A stretch of 64,000 nt of DNA from CAYPXN01 sp964470915 (GTDB lineage: Bacteria; UBA10199; JADFYH01). Below the pieces are notes generated by a model. It did no database searches and was not told the origin of the DNA. It saw only the letters and a list, made by a program, of their open reading frames with translations. A program made the translations under genes and the position numbers. The stretch is from positions 18,491 through 82,490 of the forward strand of contig CAYYEM010000003.1 in the NCBI GenBank assembly GCA_964470915.1, read 5' to 3'. This document shows, piece by piece, positions 16,488 through 24,926 of the stretch. Within the stretch, counting starts at the first letter, position 1; each line of letters opens with the position of its first letter.

Positions 16488-17084
16488 TTGAGTGACTCAG
16501 ATAACAGAATTCGAGAAACGACCCTCGAGGAAAAGGTTCAAAGTAAAATTTTTGATCCGACTCCTCAAAGGAAGAAGTACGTCATAGAACTTCTCTATAA
16601 GTTTTTTTCCCAACAAATTACCTATTCAGAACTTACTGGAATTCCTCAAAAAGAATTATTTCAACTCGCTGAAGCAGGACATCTGAAGCTAACCTATGGT
16701 CGTGTGGAAGAAGCTCAGCAAGTTTTTGAGTGTTTGGTCAAATTAGATCCTCATAATTATTATTACCATGCTGCTTTGGGTAGTGTTTATCAAAAGCAAA
16801 AAAAATATGTGGAAGCTGTTTTTGAATATACAGAATCGCTTAGATTTAATTCAGAAGATGTAGCGAGTATGGTGAATCGGGGAGAGATTTATCTCATTCA
16901 TAAAAACTTCAGAAAAGCTGCTGAAGATTTTAGAAATGCGATTTTGAAGGATCCAACAGGGAGAAATAATTATTCGAACCGTGCGCGCTCTTTGGTAATT
17001 GCCATTAAACGAAATCTTCAGCTCCAAAAGCCAGCAGGAGCTAAAAGTAAAAACCCACCTGAATTGCCAGAAGGACAAGTTTAA
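16488..17084 (+). CDS. second LcrH/SycD-type TPR chaperone
   Basis: 198 residues, a paralogue of the 14575 product: ITYSELTGIPQKELFQLAEA, LTYGRVEEAQQVFECLVKLD, LGSVYQKQKKYVEAVFEYTE and NRGEIYLIHKNFRKAAEDFR line up with the same blocks. The tail is basic. The start is a TTG at 16488 with no strong ribosome site, so the N-terminus is uncertain. It lies 99 nt downstream of the 15216 gene and converges with the activator gene 2 nt away. Likely chaperone for one of the needle-tailed proteins. Confidence 0.8.
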   Translation: MSDSDNRIRETTLEEKVQSKIFDPTPQRKKYVIELLYKFFSQQITYSELTGIPQKELFQLAEAGHLKLTYGRVEEAQQVFECLVKLDPHNYYYHAALGSVYQKQKKYVEAVFEYTESLRFNSEDVASMVNRGEIYLIHKNFRKAAEDFRNAILKDPTGRNNYSNRARSLVIAIKRNLQLQKPAGAKSKNPPELPEGQV

Positions 17085-17086
17085 GA

Positions 17087-18514
17087 TTATTCTTCACCTT
17101 CATCATCTTCGCCTGAAATTTCATATTTTTTCAGAAGATTACGGAGATGTTTACGGTCGATTTGGGCTTCGCGCGAAGCTTTTGAAACATTAAAATTATT
17201 ACGACGTAAAATTTCTTCGAGGTAGTCTTTCTCGAAACTTTCAACAATGCGTTGTTTGGCTTCTTTGAAGGGCAGGGAAGAGTCCACGACTACTCGTTCT
17301 GTGGGTTCCACGTTATGTTCAATTTCCTGAAAAACATAATTTAAGTCAGAAGAGCGAATTGTATGACCATCTACCATAGAGACAGCTCGCTCGATTACAT
17401 TCGATAATTCTCGTACGTTTCCAGGCCATTGATAACGTTGCATCATTTTAAGAGCGTCATCTTCTACTCGAGAAACTCTTAAGGAGCCGTCTGGCATACG
17501 ATTAAATTTTCCATCTGAAAGAAATTTTTCAAGAATCAGAGGGATGTCTTCGGGTCTTTCACGAAGAGCAGGTAGATTAATTTTTACGACTGAAAGACGA
17601 TAATATAAATCTTGTCGAAAACGCCCTTCTTCAACTTCATCTTTAAGAGAACGATTTGTAGCGCAAACAACTCGTACATCTAAACGAATAGGCGAATTAG
17701 AACCTACCCGACGCACTTCTCTTTGTTCTAGAGCACGAAGGAGTTTAGGTTGAAGATCCAAAGTGAGTTCCCCAATTTCATCAAGAAAAATGGTTCCACC
17801 ATTTGCAGCTTCAAAAGCACCTTTTCGGTCTTTAAGAGCTCCTGTAAAAGAACCCTTTTCATGACCAAATAATTCCGATTCAATCAAGTTAGGAGCGACA
17901 GCTGAGCAATCAAAAACTACAAATGGTTTATCTTTTCGAAGCGAATGTTGATGAATCGCACGGGCTACCAATTCTTTTCCGGTTCCCGTTTCTCCTTCAA
18001 TAATGACAGTGGCTAAAGATGGAGCGATTTTTTCGCAAATACCAAAAATTTGTCTCATTTTGCGAGATTTACCAACCATCTCCCCAAAGGCTGTTTTGGT
18101 CGAAGGTTCAATTTGAACTTTTTCATCAAAAGCAACGAATTCAATTTGGGTGTTGCCTAGAGAAATCACATCGCCTGGTGAGAGATAAGCCTCTTTTACT
18201 TTAAGATTATTAATAAAAGTGCCATTGGTAGAAGCAAGATCTTTGAGTAAAAAACTATCGGAGGCTTGTTCAATACTGAGATGGTATCGAGAAACAGTGC
18301 CATCTGTTAAAGCAAGATCATTATCTTCTTTTTTGCCGATACGGATTGCTTTTCGGCCGAGGTCAATTTTTTTATCTTTATCGGGTCCTTGTATTACCTT
18401 GAGAAGACACTTTCGAAATGAAATGACATCTCGCATTTCTTCAACAGGCAATAGCTGTGTCGAGTCTTTTGGATCTTTATGATATTCAGTTTCGGTGTTT
18501 TTAGTGTCTTGCAT
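17087..18514 (-). CDS. FHA-domain sigma-54 transcription activator
   Basis: 475 residues. FHA domain at about 35-125 (RIG 58-60, DNDL 64-67, VSRYH 74-78, STNGTF 95-100), which binds phosphothreonine. AAA domain with Walker A GETGTGKE at 174-181, GSFTGA at 221-226 (the sigma-54 contact loop, GAFTGA in most) and Walker B FLDEIGE. The Fis-type helix-turn-helix is at the end (LRRNNFNVSKASREAQIDRK). An FHA sensor in place of a receiver domain implies control by a Ser/Thr kinase, and one is encoded 26 nt upstream in the same operon. Probable activator of the sigma-54 promoter at 3513. Confidence 0.95.
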   Translation of the reverse strand: MQDTKNTETEYHKDPKDSTQLLPVEEMRDVISFRKCLLKVIQGPDKDKKIDLGRKAIRIGKKEDNDLALTDGTVSRYHLSIEQASDSFLLKDLASTNGTFINNLKVKEAYLSPGDVISLGNTQIEFVAFDEKVQIEPSTKTAFGEMVGKSRKMRQIFGICEKIAPSLATVIIEGETGTGKELVARAIHQHSLRKDKPFVVFDCSAVAPNLIESELFGHEKGSFTGALKDRKGAFEAANGGTIFLDEIGELTLDLQPKLLRALEQREVRRVGSNSPIRLDVRVVCATNRSLKDEVEEGRFRQDLYYRLSVVKINLPALRERPEDIPLILEKFLSDGKFNRMPDGSLRVSRVEDDALKMMQRYQWPGNVRELSNVIERAVSMVDGHTIRSSDLNYVFQEIEHNVEPTERVVVDSSLPFKEAKQRIVESFEKDYLEEILRRNNFNVSKASREAQIDRKHLRNLLKKYEISGEDDEGEE

Positions 18515-18540
18515 GTGTTGTCTGATTGCCTTTGCTTATA

Positions 18541-21069
18541 TTAATTATTGAAAGAACCGCTCCAGCGTTGCCCATCTAGTTCAAGATTTACAGAATGTGT
18601 TTTTCCTCGTCGAACCCCTTTGATAATCACAGGTGTTTTTTGGCCAATCGAGCGACCATCGATACTAACATTTGCTCCTGGAGGACTGGATGTGATTTTA
18701 ACAGATCCAAATTCACCATCTCCTCCAAGAGGAGAGACAGAGCCTGATAGTTTTTTGCCAGAAGATTTATCTTCTGTTTTCTTTTTGTTATCTTCCGCGG
18801 CTTGTTTACGGGCGTCTTCTTCAGCTTTCTTTTTCGCTTCTTCTGCTTTCTTCGCTTCCGCAGCTTTGTTTGATTGGTCTAATTTTTTGGCTTCTTCTTC
18901 TTTTTTCCTTTGTTCTTCAAGTAATTTTTTTTGCTCTTCAGCGCTTAATTGTCCTGAGCTTTTTTTCTGATCTTCAATCAATTTTTTCTGGGCTTCGATT
19001 TTTTTTCGTTCTTCCTCGGCTTTGAGTTTGTCTTGTTGTTTCTTTTTTTCTTCTTCTTCCTTTTTCTTGATTTCTTCTTCACTCAACAATTTTTGTGTCA
19101 TTTGAAGAGGCTTTTCAGAGGTAATATTGAAGGTGTTGGTAACATCTCGATAACGATCTTTAGAAAGTCGAATGGTAAAGCTTTTGCCTACTTCAAGTTT
19201 AGGAACTTTATTGGGGGTGACGAGACCCGTATCTTGGTTGTTGACGAATATTTTAGCTCCAGGAGGAGTGCTTTGAACCTCGACACTGCCGTAACGGATT
19301 TCTTCGAGCTTTTTATCATATTTAATAGGTTCTATTGAATAAACAGTAATGCGCTCTTCTACTGGCAGATAATCTGGTTTTTCAAGTTTAAGAGTATAGG
19401 TTTTGTTGAGTTCGAGATCTTGAATTTGAGTAGGAGTAGGGCTGCTTATTTCTTGTCCATCCAAATAGACTTTAGCACCAGCAGGATGACTGGTGACTGA
19501 GATACTTCCAGCAGGAATAGCTTCAAGGTTTGCATCTACATTGAGTGCTTGTGGAGAAATCAAAGTGACTAAGCGAGTCCATTCTCTGAAACGATCCTTT
19601 TTAAGAGTAATTTTTTGGCTAAAATTTAATTCAACGTTTTGAAGATTGGCAGGTGTGACAAGGAGAGTGTCTTTATCATTTAAAAATATTTTTGCGCCTG
19701 TTGGTACAGAATTTACAGAGATGGTTCCAATTTTTTCACCTTGAATTGGGGCTTGGAAAAACTTTTTGTATCCGAAGTAGCCACCCACTCCTAAGATTGC
19801 AACCACGATGAGAGCATAAATCCAGTTCCAGGATTTAGGAGCTTTCATTTGGCCTGTGACGACTTCGCCAGGTGTCGCTCCTGGCATTGCAATTTTGATT
19901 TTACTGTTACTCGTGTTGGGCTCAACGTAAGCAGCTTGTGTGCCCGTATGTTCAGAGGTAGCTTCTCCAGTCAAAAAACTATCCATGAAAGTTTTGGTGG
20001 GCTGAGCGGCTTGGTCGATGCGAGTTTTTTCATTGTCATTTCGATGCACGATGCTTTGTTGTTGTTCGCTTTCGAGCAGAAAAGAACGTGTTTGAGCGTC
20101 GATGTCAGAGTCATTCTTTCTTTTGCTTTTTTTATTTTGAATTTCATTTGCAAACAAGCGACGCATGAAATTTGCCAGCTTGCGAGGAGAAAAATCTAAA
20201 TAAGTAGAATATAAGTACTTAGTGAGCTCCAACTGCATGTCGCCTGCATTTTCAAAACGATCTTTCGAAGTATACGCGAGAGCTTTTGCCAGAATTTTTT
20301 TCATGGCAGGTGACATGCTGTCTGGAAAAGTATTTTCGGTGACACGTGTAGAACGAATTTTTTTGAGTACTTCAAATTGAGTTTCGCCCGTGAAAAGTTT
20401 TTGTCCTGTAAGCAGCTCATAGAGCATGAGTCCTGCAGAAAAGATGTCTGTTTTGTAATCGACAGGTTTGCCGAGAGCCTGTTCGGGACTCATGTAGGTG
20501 ATTTTGCCTTTAAGAATCCCCGCCATGGTGTGCGACATGTTCATGGCAGCTTTGGCGATACCAAAATCCACTACTTTCGCTTCTCCTTCGAAGCTAATTA
20601 AAATATTTTGTGGAGAAATATCACGGTGAACAATATTTAGCGGATTACCATCTAAATCACGTTTTGAGTGGGCGTAATCGAGCCCTTTGCAAACTTCACT
20701 GATAATATAAACTGCTATATCTTCGGGAAAAGGTTCGCCTAGCTCTTTGCATCGATTCATGAGTTCGCGTAAATTGATGCCATCCACGAACTCCATAGAA
20801 ATAAAATAGTCGTCTCCCACTTTCCCGAGATCAAACACTTGCACAATGTTTGTATGTGAGAGCAAGACGGAAAGTTTAGCTTCATCAATGAGCATGGTGA
20901 TGAATTCTTTGTCGCTTGAGCAGTGGGGAAGAATTCTTTTGATTGCGAGAAGTTTTTCAAAACCATCCACACCAAAAGTTTTGGCTTTATAAATTTCAGC
21001 CATGCCTCCTGTGGCTAGCTTTTCAATCAAGAAATATTTTCCAAAAGGTTTGGGTTGAAAATCATTCAT
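18541..21069 (-). CDS. PEGA-domain Ser/Thr protein kinase
   Basis: 842 residues. Kinase domain 10-280: glycine loop LATGGMAEIY, Lys44, catalytic HRDISPQN with Asp150, DFG at 168-170, and the SPE motif in MSPEQALG. Then come a linker, one transmembrane helix (WIYALIVVAILGVGGYFGY), three PEGA repeats (GTISVNSVPTGAKIFLND, GSISVTSHPAGAKVYLDG, GSVEVQSTPPGAKIFVNN), a long Lys/Glu coiled coil, and a fourth PEGA repeat (GSVKITSSPPGANVSIDG). PEGA modules face the periplasm and may sense envelope state. It probably phosphorylates targets read by the FHA activator encoded next. Confidence 0.95.
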   Translation of the reverse strand: MNDFQPKPFGKYFLIEKLATGGMAEIYKAKTFGVDGFEKLLAIKRILPHCSSDKEFITMLIDEAKLSVLLSHTNIVQVFDLGKVGDDYFISMEFVDGINLRELMNRCKELGEPFPEDIAVYIISEVCKGLDYAHSKRDLDGNPLNIVHRDISPQNILISFEGEAKVVDFGIAKAAMNMSHTMAGILKGKITYMSPEQALGKPVDYKTDIFSAGLMLYELLTGQKLFTGETQFEVLKKIRSTRVTENTFPDSMSPAMKKILAKALAYTSKDRFENAGDMQLELTKYLYSTYLDFSPRKLANFMRRLFANEIQNKKSKRKNDSDIDAQTRSFLLESEQQQSIVHRNDNEKTRIDQAAQPTKTFMDSFLTGEATSEHTGTQAAYVEPNTSNSKIKIAMPGATPGEVVTGQMKAPKSWNWIYALIVVAILGVGGYFGYKKFFQAPIQGEKIGTISVNSVPTGAKIFLNDKDTLLVTPANLQNVELNFSQKITLKKDRFREWTRLVTLISPQALNVDANLEAIPAGSISVTSHPAGAKVYLDGQEISSPTPTQIQDLELNKTYTLKLEKPDYLPVEERITVYSIEPIKYDKKLEEIRYGSVEVQSTPPGAKIFVNNQDTGLVTPNKVPKLEVGKSFTIRLSKDRYRDVTNTFNITSEKPLQMTQKLLSEEEIKKKEEEEKKKQQDKLKAEEERKKIEAQKKLIEDQKKSSGQLSAEEQKKLLEEQRKKEEEAKKLDQSNKAAEAKKAEEAKKKAEEDARKQAAEDNKKKTEDKSSGKKLSGSVSPLGGDGEFGSVKITSSPPGANVSIDGRSIGQKTPVIIKGVRRGKTHSVNLELDGQRWSGSFNN

Positions 21070-21100
21070 AACATTTTTTTTCTGGTCGTCATCGTGTTGG

Positions 21101-21505
21101 TTAAATAAAAATTTTTATAATCAAATAAATGAGTACTAATAATAGAATGCCGGTAATGACTAGTAGAATAAGTTCTGTGTTGTTTTGAAAAGAAGGAATA
21201 GATGCTGAAGAACTTGTCCATTTTGTGTTTTTGCTAGCTTGAGAAATCATTTTTGCTTTTTCTTCATCTGCAGCTGTAGGGGCATGCTTGAAAGAGATTC
21301 CTTTTACATCTCGAGTCAGTAGAGTCCCGCTGCCGCCACTATCTTTAGCTATAAAACGGTTCCAGTCTTGACTTTCTTCAAAGCTTGATTTTGCATCCTC
21401 CTGTTTTTCTTCGTCAGATTGATTACGTTTATCTTTTTTAGAGGGATTCGCTTCCTGAATTTTCCAGGGTTCTGTTAACTTTAACTTGTCAATTTTATCT
21501 ACCAT
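21101..21505 (-). CDS. tail-anchored protein of unknown function
   Basis: 134 residues: a polar, Lys/Asp-rich soluble part and a single C-terminal transmembrane helix at about 110-133 (LILLVITGILLLVLIYLIIK) with almost no residues after it, so the N-terminus should face the cytosol. No family recognised. It lies 31 nt upstream of the kinase in the same operon. Several Thr residues in the soluble part could be kinase targets, which is a guess. Confidence 0.7.
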   Translation of the reverse strand: MVDKIDKLKLTEPWKIQEANPSKKDKRNQSDEEKQEDAKSSFEESQDWNRFIAKDSGGSGTLLTRDVKGISFKHAPTAADEEKAKMISQASKNTKWTSSSASIPSFQNNTELILLVITGILLLVLIYLIIKIFI

Positions 21506-21520
21506 GACAAGACCGAATCC

Positions 21521-21844
21521 TTATTTTTTCATTTTTTTACTTTTGTTGGTTTTTTTTGTTTTATTTTGCTTATTTGTTTTAGCTTTTTTACTTGTTGCTT
21601 GTTTTTTTGGTTTTACATTTTCTTTTGCTTGTACTTTTTTCTTTGGAGTTGGAGGAGGTGCTTGTTTGTCTTCTTTTTCAAGGAAAGCGAGAGAAAAAGA
21701 AGGTGTGTTATAAAAAAGTGGTGTAGGAATTAAATCTACTTTTCCCTCACAAAAACTACATTTCTGGAGAGGAGTGTCGGTAATTTTTTGGAAAATCTGA
21801 AACTCTTTACCACACTTTTTACATCGATAGCGTGAAATTGGCAT
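21521..21844 (-). CDS. FmdB-type zinc ribbon protein
   Basis: 107 residues. The N-terminal zinc ribbon (PISRYRCKKCGKEFQIFQ ... KCSFCEGK) has two CxxC pairs, as in FmdB/putative regulatory zinc-ribbon proteins. The second half is a Lys/Thr/Asn-rich tail that may bind nucleic acid. First gene of the kinase-activator operon. Exact role of this family is unknown. Confidence 0.85.
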   Translation of the reverse strand: MPISRYRCKKCGKEFQIFQKITDTPLQKCSFCEGKVDLIPTPLFYNTPSFSLAFLEKEDKQAPPPTPKKKVQAKENVKPKKQATSKKAKTNKQNKTKKTNKSKKMKK

Positions 21845-22170
21845 AGTCTATGCTCTGCTTCTGCCTTCATTAGACAAAGGCACCTTTAATTGGCTTCCTC
21901 GAAATAGGATAAGCCCCCTTGAATATTGAATAAAAGCAACCAGTTACATTTTAATAACTCTATAAGTTTAGACTGATCAGTCAATGAATGCAATGGAAAT
22001 TTGAGGGCTAGAGTCACCAGAGGAATATAGTCATCATAATGGATATTTAGCTGTTTTTTGAGGAAATTTAAAGCAAGCAAACAACCTTATATGCTCTTGG
22101 TCGAAGAAGATCTAAATTATCTTTTTTATTTCTCACTTAGTTCACGGGGCGCACAGGTGAGTAAAATGCT
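21845..22170. other. 326-nt intergenic region between divergent transcription units
   Basis: It must hold promoters for the leftward kinase operon and the rightward 22171 gene, but I see no clear sigma-54 or AACT-N15-nnCGATA site. A 64-codon frame on the minus strand (21886-22080, TTG start) has protein-like composition but no ribosome site or recognisable family; I do not call it a gene. Confidence 0.4.
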
Positions 22171-23790
22171 GTGCGAACTAATACTCCGTTTATTCATTCT
22201 GCTTTTTATTTAAATTCCTCTGAGGGGCGTGATCGCTTATTAATGAGTCATTCCCAAATCCAAAGGGATGCAACTTGGGAAACTTTCACAAACGAAGCGA
22301 CTCAGCCTTTAGGAATTGTAGCGATGACAGGGGCTGGATTTGCCTTCAAAGCTTCTAATATTTTTCTTTCACATTATGCTTCTCCACTTTTAAATCAGAG
22401 TGGATTGCTCATTCGAATTTTGGCTCGTGGAGGAATTAGAAGTTCTGCTCTTGCTTGCGAAGTAGCTACTTATCGTGCGATTTCTCAAGGATTTTCCCAA
22501 GTATTTCGTAGTAGAGAATTTGCCACTGATTTTTTAAGTTTTGGAATTCTCAAATGCTTCGGAGCAATAGCTCAAGGCCAAAATGTTTTACTGACCCATT
22601 TTTCACAAAGTGCCGGAATGGTTACGGGGCACAATTTGGCTTATGGACTAGGTCTTGCTACCCGTCCCCAGGGAAATTTAATCGAACAATTTACCCATGC
22701 AGAAGCTACGAACCTCAAGTTGCTTTTAGGAATGAGTTTCGTGAATGGTTTTGCGCCTGGCTTATCAAGATTTGAAAGAAGACTGGATTTAGATACATCC
22801 TTTATTTCTGCCAGGAGGAATCCTGGCTACTCATTGAGCAGAGTTGCCTTGCTCCGAATGGCCAGTGAAGTCAATTCACTTGCTGTCATTGACTCTTGGC
22901 GCGAGCGCTATGAAGCAGAATTAGAGCATCTTAGTACTTCAGAGACTCCTTATCAAAGGATTGCAGCGGACACCCTCTATATTTTAAACAAGCGAGATAT
23001 TGAACAAACTGATTATTTAAACCGTGCTTCAGAAGCGATACGGGTTTATGAGCAAAGAAAATTTGAGATTGGTCAAGCATTGTTGAGCGCCTACCGTGGG
23101 GTATTACCACAGGTAAGAGGACTTTTTACTTATTTGAGAGCTGAAGATAGAGAAAACAGAATTGTGGAGACTATTTGGGGAGAGAAAGATCCGAGTAAAA
23201 TTCCTTGTAAACTGCTTGATCGGCAATGGTTGAGCATGGGGCCTTTTACAGATATTGTGCGGGGTAAATTAATTCTCAGAAATCCTTATGATGCCCCTTG
23301 GGTTATGGAAACTATTGAGGGCTACTCCGACAGAGTTTTTAAAGTAAGAAGAGAACGGAATGAACGAGGAGATTTAACTAATCGGCTGGATCAAGAGCCC
23401 TTTGATAGATTGTTGAACGGATATAATCGTGGTGCAAGGCATTTTGCATTGAGAAGAATGAAAACGATTTTTGATCTTCAAAGTCCAGAGGGGGGGTACT
23501 TTCCTTTTGAGTTGCAGATTCTATCGCGCTATTTTGAACGATGGGGAGAAATTCAGCGGCGCCTCGTCAAAGATAATAAAATTTCTTCACCTGAAGAAAG
23601 GGAAGTATTAGATGTCTATTGTAACAATGTAGCAGAATGGCTCGCTCAAATTGAACAGAGAGGCGTTCCAAGGGCTGTCCCTCGTTTTGAAGGTTTGAAC
23701 TTATATCATTTATTTCCCGAGCATTTATTAAACAGCCTTAACGCCATGGAAGCTTTTGTAGAAGAGGTAGAAATGGAAAATTCTTTATAA
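22171..23790 (+). CDS. large protein with RelA/SpoT-like C-terminal region
   Basis: 539 residues. The N-terminal 200 residues are helical and partly hydrophobic (LLIRILARGGIRSSALACEV), without a signal peptide. The region 300-475 recalls the RelA/SpoT nucleotidyltransferase fold: FTDIVRGKLIL with Asp361 (cf. DLxGIRI), LNGYNRGARHFALRR (cf. GYRSLH), and FELQILSRYFERWGEI with Glu447 and Gln449 (cf. ExQIRT). No HD hydrolase domain is seen. This could be a stand-alone alarmone-type synthetase, a toxin or an effector; the resemblance is by eye only. It starts at GTG 22171, with ATG at 22243 as an alternative. Lies directly beyond the T3SS regulatory operon. Confidence 0.55.
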   Translation: MRTNTPFIHSAFYLNSSEGRDRLLMSHSQIQRDATWETFTNEATQPLGIVAMTGAGFAFKASNIFLSHYASPLLNQSGLLIRILARGGIRSSALACEVATYRAISQGFSQVFRSREFATDFLSFGILKCFGAIAQGQNVLLTHFSQSAGMVTGHNLAYGLGLATRPQGNLIEQFTHAEATNLKLLLGMSFVNGFAPGLSRFERRLDLDTSFISARRNPGYSLSRVALLRMASEVNSLAVIDSWRERYEAELEHLSTSETPYQRIAADTLYILNKRDIEQTDYLNRASEAIRVYEQRKFEIGQALLSAYRGVLPQVRGLFTYLRAEDRENRIVETIWGEKDPSKIPCKLLDRQWLSMGPFTDIVRGKLILRNPYDAPWVMETIEGYSDRVFKVRRERNERGDLTNRLDQEPFDRLLNGYNRGARHFALRRMKTIFDLQSPEGGYFPFELQILSRYFERWGEIQRRLVKDNKISSPEEREVLDVYCNNVAEWLAQIEQRGVPRAVPRFEGLNLYHLFPEHLLNSLNAMEAFVEEVEMENSL

Positions 23791-23794
23791 GTTT

Positions 23795-24106
23795 TTATTT
23801 AGACAATAGCTTTTGAGCCCATTCGTAGAGTAAATTAACGGCTAGGTTTTCGATTAAAGTTAATAAAATCAAGACAAGTAGAGGGGTAAAATCAATTCCA
23901 GTTCTTAACAGGGCTTTTGGAAGCAGTTTGCGTACACGCCAAAAAACAGGTTCTGTCGCTTGTCTGAGAAATCGAACAATAGGGTTGTAAGGATCGGCTC
24001 CCACCCAAGAAATGATGACAGAGCCAGCAATGATAAAAGTATAAATATTAGCCAACAATTGAATGACTTTTGCGAAAGAAATGATGAGATAGCCGAGTGT
24101 ATGCAT
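23795..24106 (-). CDS. yggT: YggT family membrane protein
   Basis: 103 residues with two hydrophobic helix pairs and the family motif SWVGADPYNPIVRFLRQATEPVFWRVRKLLP. YggT proteins are inner-membrane proteins of uncertain function, linked to osmotic tolerance and cell division loci. Last gene of the yggS-proC-yggT set, one base after proC. Confidence 0.93.
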   Translation of the reverse strand: MHTLGYLIISFAKVIQLLANIYTFIIAGSVIISWVGADPYNPIVRFLRQATEPVFWRVRKLLPKALLRTGIDFTPLLVLILLTLIENLAVNLLYEWAQKLLSK

Positions 24107-24107
24107 A

Positions 24108-24926
24108 TTATTTTTTAAGTTCGTTTCGTATTTCTTGAGATCGTTTTGTAGCGGCTGCTACTGTCTGTTGAATGATTTGATCAAAATTTTTCTTTTTCAT
24201 GATTGTGAGTCCTGCCAGGGTAGTTCCTTTCTTGGAGGTGACGAGTGGAATAAGTTGTTCAGGAGTTTGACCACTTTGTTTTAAAGTATGAGCTGCACCT
24301 AAAAGAGTTTGTAAAGTGAGCTGATAAGATTGTTCTTTAGACAGACCTTGCTGAATTCCTGCATGGCTGAGAGCTTTGGCAAATTGGTAGACATAAGCAG
24401 GTCCCGAACCTGAGAGGCCTGTGACAGCATCTAAATCATTTTCCTTTTTGACCCATAAAAACTCTCCGGCACCTTCAAAAACTTGTTCTGCTTTTTTTCT
24501 CTCGGCAACTGAGATGTTTTTTCCCCATAAAGCCGTGATTCCTTCCCCTATGAGTGCAGGGTTGTTGGGCATGCTACGAATGATTTTACAAGATTTTGGA
24601 AGTAGTTTGGCGAGGGTAGAACAATCAATGCCTGCTGCAATCGAAATGACCAGGTGTTTTTTAAAATAAGCCTTTAAAGGCTCGAGCGCATTTTTTAAAT
24701 CTTGGGGTTTGGTCGCTAAAATGACAATGTTTGATTTTTCAAGGAGTTCAGAAGATGTTTTGCAGGTTTTTATTTTGAGTTGTGAAGCAAGTTTTTTAAG
24801 TTTTTTAGCATCAAGATCATAGGCAAACAGATGAGAGGCGTTGATCGTTTTGAGAAGTCCCCGGATTAGCGCTTGAGCCATATTGCCAGCGCCTAGGAAA
24901 CCAATTTTTATATTTTTGTGATTCAT
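24108..24926 (-). CDS. proC: pyrroline-5-carboxylate reductase
   Basis: 272 residues. The Rossmann motif is IGFLGAGNMAQALIRGL at the N-terminus; VISIAAGIDCSTLAKLLP and IRSMPNNPALIGEGITAL follow, and the C-terminal signature is GLSGSGPAYVYQFAKALSHAG. It catalyses the last step of proline synthesis, NAD(P)H-dependent. The start overlaps the yggS stop by 4 nt (ATGA), showing translational coupling. Confidence 0.96.
   Translation of the reverse strand: MNHKNIKIGFLGAGNMAQALIRGLLKTINASHLFAYDLDAKKLKKLASQLKIKTCKTSSELLEKSNIVILATKPQDLKNALEPLKAYFKKHLVISIAAGIDCSTLAKLLPKSCKIIRSMPNNPALIGEGITALWGKNISVAERKKAEQVFEGAGEFLWVKKENDLDAVTGLSGSGPAYVYQFAKALSHAGIQQGLSKEQSYQLTLQTLLGAAHTLKQSGQTPEQLIPLVTSKKGTTLAGLTIMKKKNFDQIIQQTVAAATKRSQEIRNELKK

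Noticed and set aside
18548..18970. 140-codon plus-strand frame opposite the kinase gene
   Set aside because: Antisense to the PEGA and Lys/Glu-rich coding region; its Ser/Phe-rich composition is the complement of that repeat sequence.
21886..22080. 64-codon minus-strand frame between the FmdB gene and 22171
   Set aside because: Composition is protein-like, but it has a TTG start without ribosome site and no recognisable family.
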